Below are positions 8,410 through 17,543 of a stretch of DNA of 64,000 nt, piece after piece (within the stretch, counting starts at the first letter, position 1; every line of letters starts with the position of its first letter). A program made the position numbers and the translations under genes. Origin of the DNA: Calothrix sp. NIES-3974 (GTDB lineage: Bacteria > Cyanobacteriota > Cyanobacteriia > Cyanobacteriales > Nostocaceae). The stretch is from assembly GCF_002368395.1 (NCBI RefSeq), contig NZ_AP018254.1, positions 4,774,001 through 4,838,000 of the forward strand, in the 5' to 3' direction. Below the pieces are notes generated by a model, which was not told the origin of the DNA, did not search any database, and saw only the letters and a program-made list of their open reading frames with translations.

Positions 8410-9281
8410 TAAGTTTTGCTCCTTAAAAATCCAACTAGGTTTTGCAAAAATGCACTACTGATGGTGAGCGATCGCGAATTTTGGCTTTTTCTTGCTGCTA
8501 AACTAGCACTAATGGAACGGTCTTGCAGTTCGGAGGATGGGGGTACAAAGGGAACTTCTTCCACTAAACCCGCTAACATCAACCGAAAAGCGGTTTGTTG
8601 TATGATAGCGATTGGTTGGTTAAGTTGGGATGCGATCGCGGTTAAGGTTGCACTACCATTGGCGAATTCCCATACCTGCCATTCCAAGGGATGCAGATGT
8701 AATTGGGAGTTTGCTGGAGCAATGGTTTCAATTGCGGAGTTTTTGTCGGGTAAAGCATCTGCCAAAGCTGACCAATTTTTTAACACCCGTAATACCATTA
8801 AAGCAACTTCAATGGCTCTGATACTTAATCCAGTCATTTCGTTGAGCGGTAATTCGGCTTTAGCGTCAAATTGAAACACACCCTGTTGGGTTTCAAATAA
8901 TTTTCGTACCTGCTGCAATTGGCTGGCAAATAGTAAATTTAAGTCTTCACTACTCAACACCCCTTGTGTTTTTAATTGTAAACCCAAAGGTAAAAGCTTG
9001 CTAGAGGAATTGGGCGAATTTTGGAGAATATTTTTGATAATTTTTTCGTTGACTAAACCCCGCTTATTCATTTTTTCCAACAAGCCATGATGATTTAATT
9101 TATTGGCTACTGCTACCAATTGTCCTTGACGAAACCAAATATAATAATACTCCGACTTGGAACCGAGAACTTTAATGTTTGGTAAAGTACAAACTGTTAA
9201 GCATCCCGACTTTTTACCCCTGTCAATCAACTGAAATAGTTCCGCTAAGGAAAAATCTGCAAAAGAACTAGAAAGAGCCAT
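8409..9281 (-). CDS. DUF4388 (PatA N-terminal-like) protein
   Basis: The 290-residue protein starts MALSSSFADFSLAELFQLI, followed by KKSGCLTV and YYYIWFRQGQLVAV, the pattern of DUF4388, the domain found at the N-terminus of PatA-type regulators and in many gliding or signalling proteins. The middle (about 95-140) is also DUF4388-like, and residues about 190-240 resemble a winged-helix segment. It opens the four-gene run with the GTPase, roadblock and globin genes. Predicted cytoplasmic, with no membrane segments. The function is not known. Confidence 0.8.
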   Translation of the reverse strand: MALSSSFADFSLAELFQLIDRGKKSGCLTVCTLPNIKVLGSKSEYYYIWFRQGQLVAVANKLNHHGLLEKMNKRGLVNEKIIKNILQNSPNSSSKLLPLGLQLKTQGVLSSEDLNLLFASQLQQVRKLFETQQGVFQFDAKAELPLNEMTGLSIRAIEVALMVLRVLKNWSALADALPDKNSAIETIAPANSQLHLHPLEWQVWEFANGSATLTAIASQLNQPIAIIQQTAFRLMLAGLVEEVPFVPPSSELQDRSISASLAARKSQNSRSLTISSAFLQNLVGFLRSKT

Positions 9282-10637
9282 ATTTGATCCATTTAATTTA
9301 AGTGAAGTAATTTAGATAATCATCAAAACGATTTTGGATTACCCTAGCCTACTGTGCTATGCACAGAGAAATCGGAGAATGGTTACGCATAGCTTTATCA
9401 GAGAGTATGGATTTTACGGAAATGTGTTGGAGTCGGTTTCCGTCGCAACCAACTCTCCAAGACGGATTTTGGATTGACCTAATGGATACACTGGTTTGCT
9501 TTGTATCAAAATTAGTCAAGTCATATCTAATTACCCAATCATCTGTGGGAAATCTAATTGCCAAACTAAAAATCATGGAAATCAATTCATACTAATGGAA
9601 TTAGGTAGATTGTTGTATCGATGCAGTCCTTAATTCACAAGTATTTATAGTTAAAAAAACTTATTAGATAATCTAATTTTCCCTGGATGAAAAATGAAGC
9701 TATATTTATTTATGCAAATACAACAATGGACTTAAGCGAAACTTCAGCTAAAATCAGCACCAAACTAATTAACAAACAAACTCGCAATTGCATTCATCAA
9801 ATAAGGACTTTTGTATCTATCGATTCAAAATATTCAAAAATTTCCCAAAATATATCGGACTACTATCTGCTGTTACACTTTACACCTCTAAATATGTGAG
9901 CTTTTGGTTTAAATATTTAGTGCTTAAAGGTCAGCTGTAACCTGTCAATAAACCAAAAGGGAAATATATCAGCGTGCAAAGTATATTTGCTGTAAATTGT
10001 ATTAGATATATATACTTATTCAGGTAAGTATCTCAAACAATACTACCTACACTGAGCATAGTAAAGCATAAACACAATTTTGTGAAATAAAGGAAATATA
10101 AATTAGGATTACCTGAGCATTTGTTCAACTATAGGTTTACAATTCGCTATATAACTAGCTAAAGTAATTGCTCTAATAAAATTTTCTCAAAGAATAATTA
10201 GTAAAGATAAATTTTTCCGAGATGATTTATCTTGTATCTTGATGGATATTTGGGGTGAGAAATCAGTTTTTTTGGATCAATGTCGCCTAAATATAGGAAT
10301 CGTACTTGAACCTTATGAGGTATACTTATAAATAAAGCTTTGTATGACCAGCTTTCAGTTAGTTGGGGTCTTCAGAAATCAAATATGAGTGTCATAAAAA
10401 AAATTTTGCTCAAAACCTGAGTTTATGCTTCGCATATCTCCTTTGCTTTACTGCATAAATACTTAACCCATATTTTCCACAAGTGATTGTTCAGCGCTGA
10501 GTAAAGGTTTAGTTTTACCCTAATCCCTGAAAGTTGAAGAGGTTTGTCAGAAATCAGGTTTAACTGGTAGAAGTACTAATTAAGATGAATAAATCTGCTT
10601 TTGCTAGCAATTTTTCATCATTTTTCATACACTTGTG
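9282..10637. other. Long 1.36-kb spacer without a convincing gene
   Basis: AT-rich DNA upstream of the DUF4388 operon. Two open frames (9359-9595 and 9687-9899, +) show no family features, and the first is open on both strands. It holds R3 copy A (9921-9986) next to an 11-bp perfect inverted repeat (CTTTTGGTTTA at 9901-9911 and its complement at 9949-9959), and a lone DnaA-box-like nonamer TTTTCCACA at 10473-10481. A structured RNA could be hidden here but cannot be shown by eye. Confidence 0.5.
9901..9986 (+). repeat. Dispersed repeat R3, copy A, with hairpin
   Basis: Shares CTTAAAGGTC, CTGTAACCTGTCAA, CCAAAAG and AAATATATCAGCGTGCAAAG plus TATA with 21981-22050 and with the reverse strand of 12473-12551. 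Here the start also forms an 11-bp stem with a 37-base loop (9901-9911 with 9949-9959). Confidence 0.65.
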
Positions 10638-11222
10638 TTATTTAACAAATTTATTGAGAATTTGCCGAATACTACTTACCTGGTTCAAATAATCCGATTC
10701 ACCCATCACCGGATTTTGCCAATCTAGAGTAATTGATTGTTCTAAACTAATCCAAGACTTGCATCCGCCATATTTACTGTTGTAGGGAATCAAAAAGGGT
10801 GTAGAGAACAAATAAACTCGCAATAACAAAATATATAAAGGTTGGCGTGGTTTCCACTTTAACCTTTCTTGAATAAATCGTTGATTCCAGATATGAAAAG
10901 GGAATAAACTTGCCAAATTATCAGCCGTAAAAATCGGTAAAATATCCGTAATTTCTGCCCAACTACTAATTTTTATTTCCAGAGGATGCCATCCCGACTC
11001 GACTGTTTTAACTTGTGTTCCATAGGAATCTTTAAGTAGTTCAGCATTTTGATGCTCATAGGTAGGAAATAATAAAACTTGAGTATGGTCAACCTGGAAG
11101 CGTCCCCCTTCTTCGCGAATACCACCTTTGCGCAACAACATGATGGTTTGTCCTGTTTCCAGTGCATTAATAGCAACAGACCATTCTTTTAATGCATGTG
11201 TAAGGAAAGTTGATGTCATCAT
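10638..11222 (-). CDS. DUF1802 family protein
   Basis: The 194-residue product begins with LKEWSVAINALETGQTIMLL then RKGGIREEGGRF and LLFPTYEHQ, the characteristic opening of DUF1802, a family common in cyanobacteria. The rest has two Trp-rich stretches (ISSWAEI, FHIWNQRFIQERLKWKPRQP). It is cytoplasmic and its function is unknown. It stands alone on the minus strand, separated from its neighbours by more than 300 bases on each side. Confidence 0.8.
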   Translation of the reverse strand: MMTSTFLTHALKEWSVAINALETGQTIMLLRKGGIREEGGRFQVDHTQVLLFPTYEHQNAELLKDSYGTQVKTVESGWHPLEIKISSWAEITDILPIFTADNLASLFPFHIWNQRFIQERLKWKPRQPLYILLLRVYLFSTPFLIPYNSKYGGCKSWISLEQSITLDWQNPVMGESDYLNQVSSIRQILNKFVK

Positions 11223-11431
11223 CTGTGGTTCCGAAATTTTAGTAGGAATTGATGCAAAGGTAAAAGGGAATAGGGATAGGGAAGGGAGTAGGGAGTGGGG
11301 AGTAGTTTTAACCCAGAAATTCCTTTTTTTATTGGCTTCTAAAAATTACAGATGCAAGGTTTTTTCACTCTGTACGCCTATTGTTCGCACTTTTGAAGAC
11401 TAAAATCCCGTCAATTCCTTGCAACATATAG

Positions 11432-11451
11432 AGACGCGATATATCGCGTCT
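11432..11451. repeat. GAGACG-type palindrome
   Basis: Perfect 20-base palindrome AGACGCGATATATCGCGTCT, followed on the + strand by TTTACTATTTTTTTTT, so on the + strand it looks like a hairpin plus T-run. Confidence 0.7.
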
Positions 11452-11531
11452 TTACTATTTTTTTTTCAGCAAGCCCTAATTATTATTTATCAAAAACTGT
11501 AGGAGTTCTATGGAAATATTACACACAACTC

Positions 11532-11555
11532 ACTACTCCCTACTCCCTACTCCCT
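11532..11555. repeat. Short tandem repeat of CCCTACT heptamers
   Basis: Three head-to-tail CTACTCC-type heptamers. The same unit recurs at about 12852-12870 and 48891-48915 and as single or double units elsewhere, matching the short tandemly repeated repetitive (STRR) sequences known in heterocyst-forming cyanobacteria. Confidence 0.75.
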
Positions 11556-11610
11556 TTACAGACGAACCGACGGGTCGTCTGTACTCCCTCATCTCAACAG
11601 ATAATATTAC

Positions 11611-12234
11611 TTATCGACCCAACCAAATTTTTATCTGGTCATACAAACTTGTACCACCCCAAACAACAGCAGCGATAATCGAAATACTGAGAATTCCACC
11701 CATTAAACATAAAACTAAACCAGCTAAACTAATTGCACCATCATCTTCTTGCAAACCAAAACCGGTGACAAAAATTCCCATCGCGGGTAAGGTATTTGTT
11801 CCCGGAATTGGAATCATCATTGATATCGCCATTAAACTAATTGCCGTACCAATAACTACCCTCCCTGGTAAAGTTGTACAAACATAGCTTAAACGAGGAC
11901 GGGTAATTGCTTCTATTCTTTGTAACCAAGGGATTCCCGCTTTGATGAATTTTTGTGCTAATTCCAAATTAATGGGATGTTTAGCCATTTTTCGCGGTAG
12001 CCAAGGGGTTTTATTCCCAATAATTAATTGTACTGCTAAAACGAATAATAATACGCCAAAAGGAACTGAGTAACCAGGTGCAGGAACTGGTAAAGCGGAA
12101 GGAAGGGAAAGGATAACAAACAAAAATCCAAAAATTCGCTCCCCCGCAAGATTTAGTATTTCTGCTAAAGTTACTGTCTCTGAGCGTTCTTCTTCAAAAA
12201 AAAATCGTCCAAGTTCTTGAGAAAGTCTAGCCAT
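11611..12234 (-). CDS. ExoD family (exopolysaccharide synthesis) membrane protein
   Basis: The 207-residue protein matches the ExoD family: LNLAGERIFGFLFVILSLP then ALPVPAPGYSVPFGVLL, WLPRKMAKHPI, and a C-terminal hydrophobic half. About four or five membrane segments are visible (about 35-75, 125-150, 160-200). Rhizobial ExoD is linked to exopolysaccharide synthesis and alkali tolerance; the biochemical role is not known. It is a single gene with no polysaccharide genes beside it. Confidence 0.82.
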   Translation of the reverse strand: MARLSQELGRFFFEEERSETVTLAEILNLAGERIFGFLFVILSLPSALPVPAPGYSVPFGVLLFVLAVQLIIGNKTPWLPRKMAKHPINLELAQKFIKAGIPWLQRIEAITRPRLSYVCTTLPGRVVIGTAISLMAISMMIPIPGTNTLPAMGIFVTGFGLQEDDGAISLAGLVLCLMGGILSISIIAAVVWGGTSLYDQIKIWLGR

Positions 12235-12472
12235 AAATAATTACTACTATAGATGAGAATTTAGTTTCAATGTTGCAGAAAATACCACAGTTTATAGAGT
12301 TGAATCAAGCATTCGTTTGTAAAATTAGAGGGAGTGGGGAGAGACACAACATGTCGCGTCTGTACGGGAATAGGAAGTAGTATTAGGGTGTAAAGAAAGC
12401 CCTCGTGAGCAGGGGAATTTTCCTATCCTGATATATAGTTTGATTATTATTTGTGGTCATGAGGTTTAAATG

Positions 12473-12551
12473 GTATACTTCGCACGCTGATATATCTCTC
12501 TTTTAGTTTGTTGACGGTTTACAGGTGACAGTTGACTTTCAATCGTTAAGC
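12473..12551 (-). repeat. Dispersed repeat R3, copy B (reverse orientation)
   Basis: Read on the minus strand it gives CTTAACGATT, CAACTGTCACCTGTAAACC, GTCAACAAACTAAAAG and ATATATCAGCGTGCGAAGTA, aligning with the copies at 9921-9986 and 21981-22050. Confidence 0.65.
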
Positions 12552-12722
12552 ATTTAACAGAAAACCTAAGTTGATGAAGGTGGAAAGTGTATGGTAACTT
12601 TGGCTTTATAGTGGCAATCTCTTGACTATATATTCACGGATATTTTGAGCAATCCTCATTAATTTCAATTTAATTAATACCAATTTAATATGAAGACGCA
12701 TAGAAAGAACCCCACCCTAACC

Positions 12723-12743
12723 CTCCCCGATTACGGGGAGGGG
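12723..12743. repeat. GC-rich hairpin CCTCCCCG...CGGGGAGG
   Basis: CCTCCCCGATTACGGGGAGG can form an 8-bp stem with a 4-base loop. A related stem is at about 54390-54400 (CCGAAATCGGGGAGGG). It occurs within an ACCCCACCCTAACCCTCCCC context, a common dispersed type in Nostocales. Confidence 0.55.
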
Positions 12744-13049
12744 ACTAGATTTCTCCCTCTCCGTAGGTAAAGGAGTGGGTTCAAATTATGTGCAAATTTA
12801 CATTAAATTTGGTATTAAGTAGAACGGCATATCGCATATCTCTATTTCCTAATCCCTACTCCCTACTCCCAAAAACGAGCTTGTTAAGTATAAAAATCGA
12901 CTTTTCAAACACCCTCTTAAATGGTACGTGGGGTGAGAACTGTACCCACTTGGGGACTATACAGAGTCATGGCATACCTTTTATGCTGATAGCAATAGAG
13001 GAGAACTGATAGAACGCTAGTTATTGTGATGTAACTATAGGATAAACCC

Positions 13050-13703
13050 ATGACTGCAACTCAAATTTCGGCAACTGATTTTTTCCGCGCAGCTTACGAA
13101 AACCGCTACACCTGGGATCAAAACTTTCCTGGTTACACGGCTGATATTACCTATAAACATGATGATAAGGAGTTTACAGGTCAAGTCCGCATTGGTGCTA
13201 ACTTAAAAGGGGAAGTTACGGGGATCGATAACGAAGAAGCTCAAAAAGCTATCAACGGACAGATTTGGGAAATTGCGGTTCACCGGATTCGTCGTACTTT
13301 TGAAGAAACCCACGGTGCAAATACCTTTAGCTACGGTGAAACTGACGAAGCGGGAAATGTGGAAATCCTTATCGGTGGTAAATCGGCTGGTGATAAATAC
13401 AAGGTTCGGGACAATATTGTCACCCTAGTCCATCGCCATATTCATGGTGTCGTTGTCACCATTAATACTTTTTCCGTCCATGATACGGGTGAAGGTTATC
13501 TTTCCCATACCTACGATTCTGTGTACCACGACCCGAAAACTGGTGAGCAAAAGGGTGGTGTAAGTAATTTCACTGATACTTACGAGAAAGTTGGAGATTA
13601 TTATATCCTCAATCGTCGCACTATTACTACCCAAGTTGAGGGTGGTACATCCGTACAGGATTTCATTTTTTCCAATATTCAGTTATTAACACCGGAAGCT
13701 TAA
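13050..13703 (+). CDS. DUF3386 family protein
   Basis: The 217-residue soluble protein has the DUF3386 pattern of cyanobacteria: AAYENRYTWDQNFPGYTAD near the start, EFTGQVRIG, GQIWEIAVHRIRRTFEETHG, and in the second half VVTINTFSVHDTGEGYLSHT and YYILNRRTI. No signal peptide or membrane segment is seen. The fold looks beta-rich; the function is unknown. It stands alone between two minus-strand genes. Confidence 0.85.
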   Translation: MTATQISATDFFRAAYENRYTWDQNFPGYTADITYKHDDKEFTGQVRIGANLKGEVTGIDNEEAQKAINGQIWEIAVHRIRRTFEETHGANTFSYGETDEAGNVEILIGGKSAGDKYKVRDNIVTLVHRHIHGVVVTINTFSVHDTGEGYLSHTYDSVYHDPKTGEQKGGVSNFTDTYEKVGDYYILNRRTITTQVEGGTSVQDFIFSNIQLLTPEA

Positions 13704-13826
13704 TGGGAAATTAATTGGAAATATCGCGATCGCCATATTTTCCCATCCAAGTTTAACCTAAACTACAAGTTACCAAACCAAGTTGGGACACACTTATTGA
13801 TTGTAGGTAAGTGTGTCTTTTTCTTG

Positions 13827-14249
13827 TCACTGCTCCTTAATCACAGCATGACCCTGATTCCGGAAACTATCATAAATACGCTCTAGATGGGTGGCTAAAA
13901 TTTGATACTTTTCCAGTTCTCCTAGTGTCACCCATACATGGTGAATAGCTTCTGCTGTCGGTTGTAGTTCTCCACCAATCACTTCTGCATCAAAAGTGAT
14001 AATCACCTCATTTTTTTCTATTTTGGAATACACACCCACTAATTTAGTCAATTTGACAATCAGTCCGGTTTCTTCCCGAACCTCACGCAATAAACCGTCG
14101 CTAACACTTTCACCGGGTTCAATCCCACCTCCTGGTAAGTTATAAAAGGGAATATCCCCCCGATGGGAGATGAGAACTCGTTCTTGGGTGTCTCGAATAA
14201 CTGCAAATGCACCGACTCGATGGGTGGGTGGAAGGATATTTTTGGTCAT
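13827..14249 (-). CDS. NUDIX hydrolase
   Basis: The 140-residue protein carries a full Nudix box, GGGIEPGESVSDGLLREV followed by REETGL (about residues 40-62), matching GX5EX7REUXEEXGU, with the metal-binding glutamates intact. NUDIX enzymes cleave nucleoside diphosphates linked to another group; the substrate cannot be told from this sequence. It shares the minus strand with the MCP gene upstream; two palindromes lie between them. Confidence 0.9.
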   Translation of the reverse strand: MTKNILPPTHRVGAFAVIRDTQERVLISHRGDIPFYNLPGGGIEPGESVSDGLLREVREETGLIVKLTKLVGVYSKIEKNEVIITFDAEVIGGELQPTAEAIHHVWVTLGELEKYQILATHLERIYDSFRNQGHAVIKEQ

Positions 14250-14272
14250 GGAGATAAATAATAAAGGAGACA

Positions 14273-14347
14273 GTAGAGACGACCCGTTGGGTCGTCTCTA
14301 CCTATATTTTCATGACGAACCTAGACGACCCGTTGGGTCGTCTCTAC
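14273..14347. repeat. Two GACGACCC-type palindromes in tandem
   Basis: GAGACGACCCGTTGGGTCGT occurs twice (14273-14301 and 14321-14347) between the MCP and NUDIX genes. The second abuts the MCP stop codon. Each copy can form an almost perfect stem. Confidence 0.75.
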
Positions 14348-17254
14348 CTAATCAACGCGAAATGTTTCCACGGTGGTTTGGAGTTTTTGGGAAATCGCGA
14401 CGGTTTGTTGCAGGGATTGGGAAACTTGGTGGGATGAGGTGCTGGTGCGTTGGGATGCGGTGACGATTTGTTTCATCAGTTCAGCGATCGCTTGGGAGGT
14501 GTGGACTTGGGATTGGGTTGCTTGGGAAATTGATTGGACTAGCTGGTCTACTTGGTCAGATATTTGGATAATTTCTTTTAGTTTATGTTTTGTATCTTCT
14601 AATACCTGTGTCCCTTCCACAATATAGGTGGTTCCCGATTCCATTGCTTGGGCTAATTCGTTGGTTTCGGTTTGGATATTTTCCACGAGGTGTTCGATTT
14701 CGCGGGTGGCAAAACTGCATCTGGCGGCGAGTTCACCGACTTCTTCGGCAACGACTGCAAATCCGTGGGCTTCTTCTCCTGCGCGAGCGGCTTCGATTCC
14801 GGCGTTGATGGCGAGGAGGTTGGTTTGTTGGGATATTTGGTTAATTAGTGACACGACACGGGTGATTTGTTGGGTAGATTCACCGAGACGTTTGGTTTTT
14901 TTGGCGGTTTCACCGATGCTTTCCCGTAAAAACATGATTTTTTGAACAGTTAAATCCATTGCTTCACCGCTAGCTTGAGCGTTTTGAGCGGCGATTTCCA
15001 CGACTGTTGCAGCTTGTTGAGCATTTTGGGCGATCGCGTGCATTGTGGTGGTCATCCCGTCAACTGCATTTAGGGTTTGCTCGATTTCCTGGGTTTGAGC
15101 GATCGCGTCTTCAGCTAGTTGACGAATGGCGATGGAGTTATCACCGATTGCTTGGTTGACCTGGACTGCGGTACTTTTAACTTGGGTGACGATATCCCGC
15201 AAACTTTCGACAATGGAGTTAAAGAAATCGGCTACTGTACCAATTTCTCCGTCTCGAACATCTGCACGGACGGTTAAATCTCCGCTTGCTGCTCCTTCAA
15301 CGTCGCTTAATAGTTCTAGTAGTTGCAGCTGTAGGGTTTCTTTTTGTTCCCGTTCGCTTTGGGACATCTTTTCGGCTGTTTTGCGACTTTGTTCAATTTG
15401 TTGAAGTAGATCGGCTTGTTCTAAAGCATAACCGATTTGGGTGGCGACTTGGGTGCAAAGATTTATTTCCAGTTCTTGCCAAGTTCGAGGTTGTTTGCAT
15501 TCTTGAATTACGAATAAACCCTGTAATTTTTGATTGGCAAATACCGGTGCTAACATGTAGGCTTTAACCTGGGATTTTTCTAGTTGTGCGATACTGGTTG
15601 CGCTCAATTTGGATTGGTGGATATCTCTAACTATTTCTAATGTTTCCGGGGTTAGTTCGGCTATTTTATCTCTGATATCGTAGGGATTATCGATTAATTC
15701 CCCAAAGCTTGCTATTGACTGGTAATCCACCGATTCGGAGATAATGCGACCTTGATAATTTTCATCCAATTGGTAGAATAATACCCGGCTAGCGGCTAAA
15801 GCTTCCCGTGTATTTGTCACTGCTGATTTGAGAATGCGATCGCGCTGCAATGATTCCCGCATTTCCCCGGTAATTTGGTTGAGCTTTAATGCTAGGTCGG
15901 TTTCACTTTTTTGATATTGGAATTGTTCCCGGATACAGTCTGCCATTGTATTAAAGCAAGTGGCTAGTTCCCCAATTTCATCATTAGCAAATACTTCCGC
16001 TTGGATATTACTGAAATTGGAGCCTTTTTGATTACTAATATTTTGGCTAAACTGCTGGGCTGTCTTTTGCAAATTTTTGATTGGTTGAGTAATACCTCGA
16101 CGCAAAATACTATTCCAAATAGCAATCAGTACCAAGGCAATGATGACAACTAATATTTGCTCCAAAATACTTTGCCTTAACAAGTTATTAATACCAACTT
16201 CTGGTGTCCCCCTAACTAAGATTCCACTGGGTTCTTTATCGTAATCCATTCTAATTTCATCCCCTGCTTGGGTGATTTTACTCGGTACAGCTTGAGCCGC
16301 AACTGTATAACTTTGATTCCCTATTTGTAACCGTCCTGTGACGATTTGACCATTATTTCGACTTGCTGCATCCAGTAATTTTTGTCCTGCTTCCCCCAGG
16401 GTTATTCCCGGTATCGATTGGCGCGTATCACCCGATGTCGGTGTTTGTAGGGATGATGCTAGGGCTAGTTTGCCATCGGTTTGACGATAGTAAATTCCAC
16501 TGTAACCACCATTTGTTGCTTTAATTGTTTCGGCGGGAATTACGGTTTTCCCATTAACAATATCACCGGAAACTAATGCTCCAACTACTGTTTTATTTGC
16601 AGTATCCCTGACGGGAGTAACAGTATAACGAATCAGTGCATCTTGATTTTGAAAACCATTTGGTAAGGTTGCCCCTTCTTTTTCTAAATCTGCCCATTTA
16701 ATTGTTCTTGTCGCCTTGATTTGTTGGGGATTGGCAAATACTTCACTGACTAAATTATCAGGATTAAATATTTCTCCTGTTCTGTCATTATTGGCATTGA
16801 CTACTATTTTTGAATCCCTACCCACCAAAGTTGCAAATTCTATTTTTCTGGCGATAATTTCATTAAAAAGTATGCCTTTTACTTCCGCTTTTAACCCCGG
16901 ATTTACTGCTAATCCAGAATTGTAGGCAATTGCAGCTTTAATAATGGCTGGGTTATCCGCTTGTCCACGAAAACCAAAACCCATTTGATTAATCTTAATA
17001 TTATAGGCAATATTAGTCACCGCTAGCTCGGATTTAGCCTGTTCTAATAATTGCGAACGTAATCCTTGGAAAGTAATCAAAGTTCCACCAATCCCAATCC
17101 CAATCACAGAAACTAACTGACACGCAATTAGAGCAATGGTTTGTTTTTGACTGATTGGCAAGTTATAAAATTTTTTTAACAGAGAATTATCAGTGTTTGC
17201 AGAAGCGGTTGACGACGAAGTAATTTGATTCCGATTGCTGATAGGGTTTACCAT
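14348..17254 (-). CDS. Methyl-accepting chemotaxis protein with HAMP and GAF domains
   Basis: This 968-residue transmembrane receptor has a cytoplasmic N-tail, a first membrane helix at about 40-65 (IALIACQLVSVIGIGIGG), an extracytoplasmic sensor region of about 300 residues, and a second helix at about 365-385 (ILVVIIALVLIAIW). HAMP (about 386-440), GAF (about 470-615) and the signalling coiled coil (about 650-968) follow. The hairpin tip reads INAGIEAARAGEEAHGFAVV then AEEVGELAARC, the CheA/CheW contact signature. The plan resembles PilJ-type cyanobacterial receptors for phototaxis or pilus motility. No cheA, cheW or cheY is nearby, so it must act with a remote cluster. Confidence 0.93.
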   Translation of the reverse strand: MVNPISNRNQITSSSTASANTDNSLLKKFYNLPISQKQTIALIACQLVSVIGIGIGGTLITFQGLRSQLLEQAKSELAVTNIAYNIKINQMGFGFRGQADNPAIIKAAIAYNSGLAVNPGLKAEVKGILFNEIIARKIEFATLVGRDSKIVVNANNDRTGEIFNPDNLVSEVFANPQQIKATRTIKWADLEKEGATLPNGFQNQDALIRYTVTPVRDTANKTVVGALVSGDIVNGKTVIPAETIKATNGGYSGIYYRQTDGKLALASSLQTPTSGDTRQSIPGITLGEAGQKLLDAASRNNGQIVTGRLQIGNQSYTVAAQAVPSKITQAGDEIRMDYDKEPSGILVRGTPEVGINNLLRQSILEQILVVIIALVLIAIWNSILRRGITQPIKNLQKTAQQFSQNISNQKGSNFSNIQAEVFANDEIGELATCFNTMADCIREQFQYQKSETDLALKLNQITGEMRESLQRDRILKSAVTNTREALAASRVLFYQLDENYQGRIISESVDYQSIASFGELIDNPYDIRDKIAELTPETLEIVRDIHQSKLSATSIAQLEKSQVKAYMLAPVFANQKLQGLFVIQECKQPRTWQELEINLCTQVATQIGYALEQADLLQQIEQSRKTAEKMSQSEREQKETLQLQLLELLSDVEGAASGDLTVRADVRDGEIGTVADFFNSIVESLRDIVTQVKSTAVQVNQAIGDNSIAIRQLAEDAIAQTQEIEQTLNAVDGMTTTMHAIAQNAQQAATVVEIAAQNAQASGEAMDLTVQKIMFLRESIGETAKKTKRLGESTQQITRVVSLINQISQQTNLLAINAGIEAARAGEEAHGFAVVAEEVGELAARCSFATREIEHLVENIQTETNELAQAMESGTTYIVEGTQVLEDTKHKLKEIIQISDQVDQLVQSISQATQSQVHTSQAIAELMKQIVTASQRTSTSSHQVSQSLQQTVAISQKLQTTVETFRVD

Positions 17255-17543
17255 AGATAATCAAGCCGAATTTGGGAAAAATCTGTGTAAGCAGTTTGAA
17301 TTATCACAACCGAAATATCAAGAATACATTATTACATCATCGAACAATTTTGGATTTTGGATTAAGGGTTAGGGAGTGGGGATAAACCAGTTTCATCTCC
17401 AAGAGAAGCTACGCTACTCGCATCTACGGTTTTGGTGTAAGTAATACATGTAGACTATTCCCCCATATTTCAGTATCTATATCTAGAGGATGGGAAACAA
17501 TTCAACTTGAATCTGTCTACATAAAAACGGAAAGCCACGTATA

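Larger units (their letters stand above)
11223..11610. other. Spacer with palindrome and heptamer repeats
   Basis: Contains a GAGACG-type palindrome (11432-11451), CCCTACT heptamers (11532-11555), and an imperfect palindrome ACAGACGA...TCGTCTGT at about 11559-11583. No gene is seen; the small frames present are built from repeats. Confidence 0.5.
12235..13049. other. 815-base repeat-rich spacer
   Basis: Holds R3 copy B on the minus strand (12473-12551), a GC-rich hairpin CCTCCCCGATTACGGGGAGG near 12723-12743, and CCCTACT heptamers (12852-12870). The open frame 12788-13009 spans repeat sequence and is not taken as a gene. Confidence 0.5.

Noticed and set aside
9359-9899. Two open frames of 78 and 70 codons in the long spacer
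   Set aside because: The first is open on both strands and neither shows family features; codon use and composition look like spacer DNA.
10473-10481. Lone DnaA-box nonamer as a second origin
   Set aside because: A single nonamer by itself is expected by chance in AT-rich DNA; no cluster is present.
12788-13009. 73-codon frame on the + strand
   Set aside because: It runs through CCCTACT repeats and lacks a ribosome site or recognisable motif.
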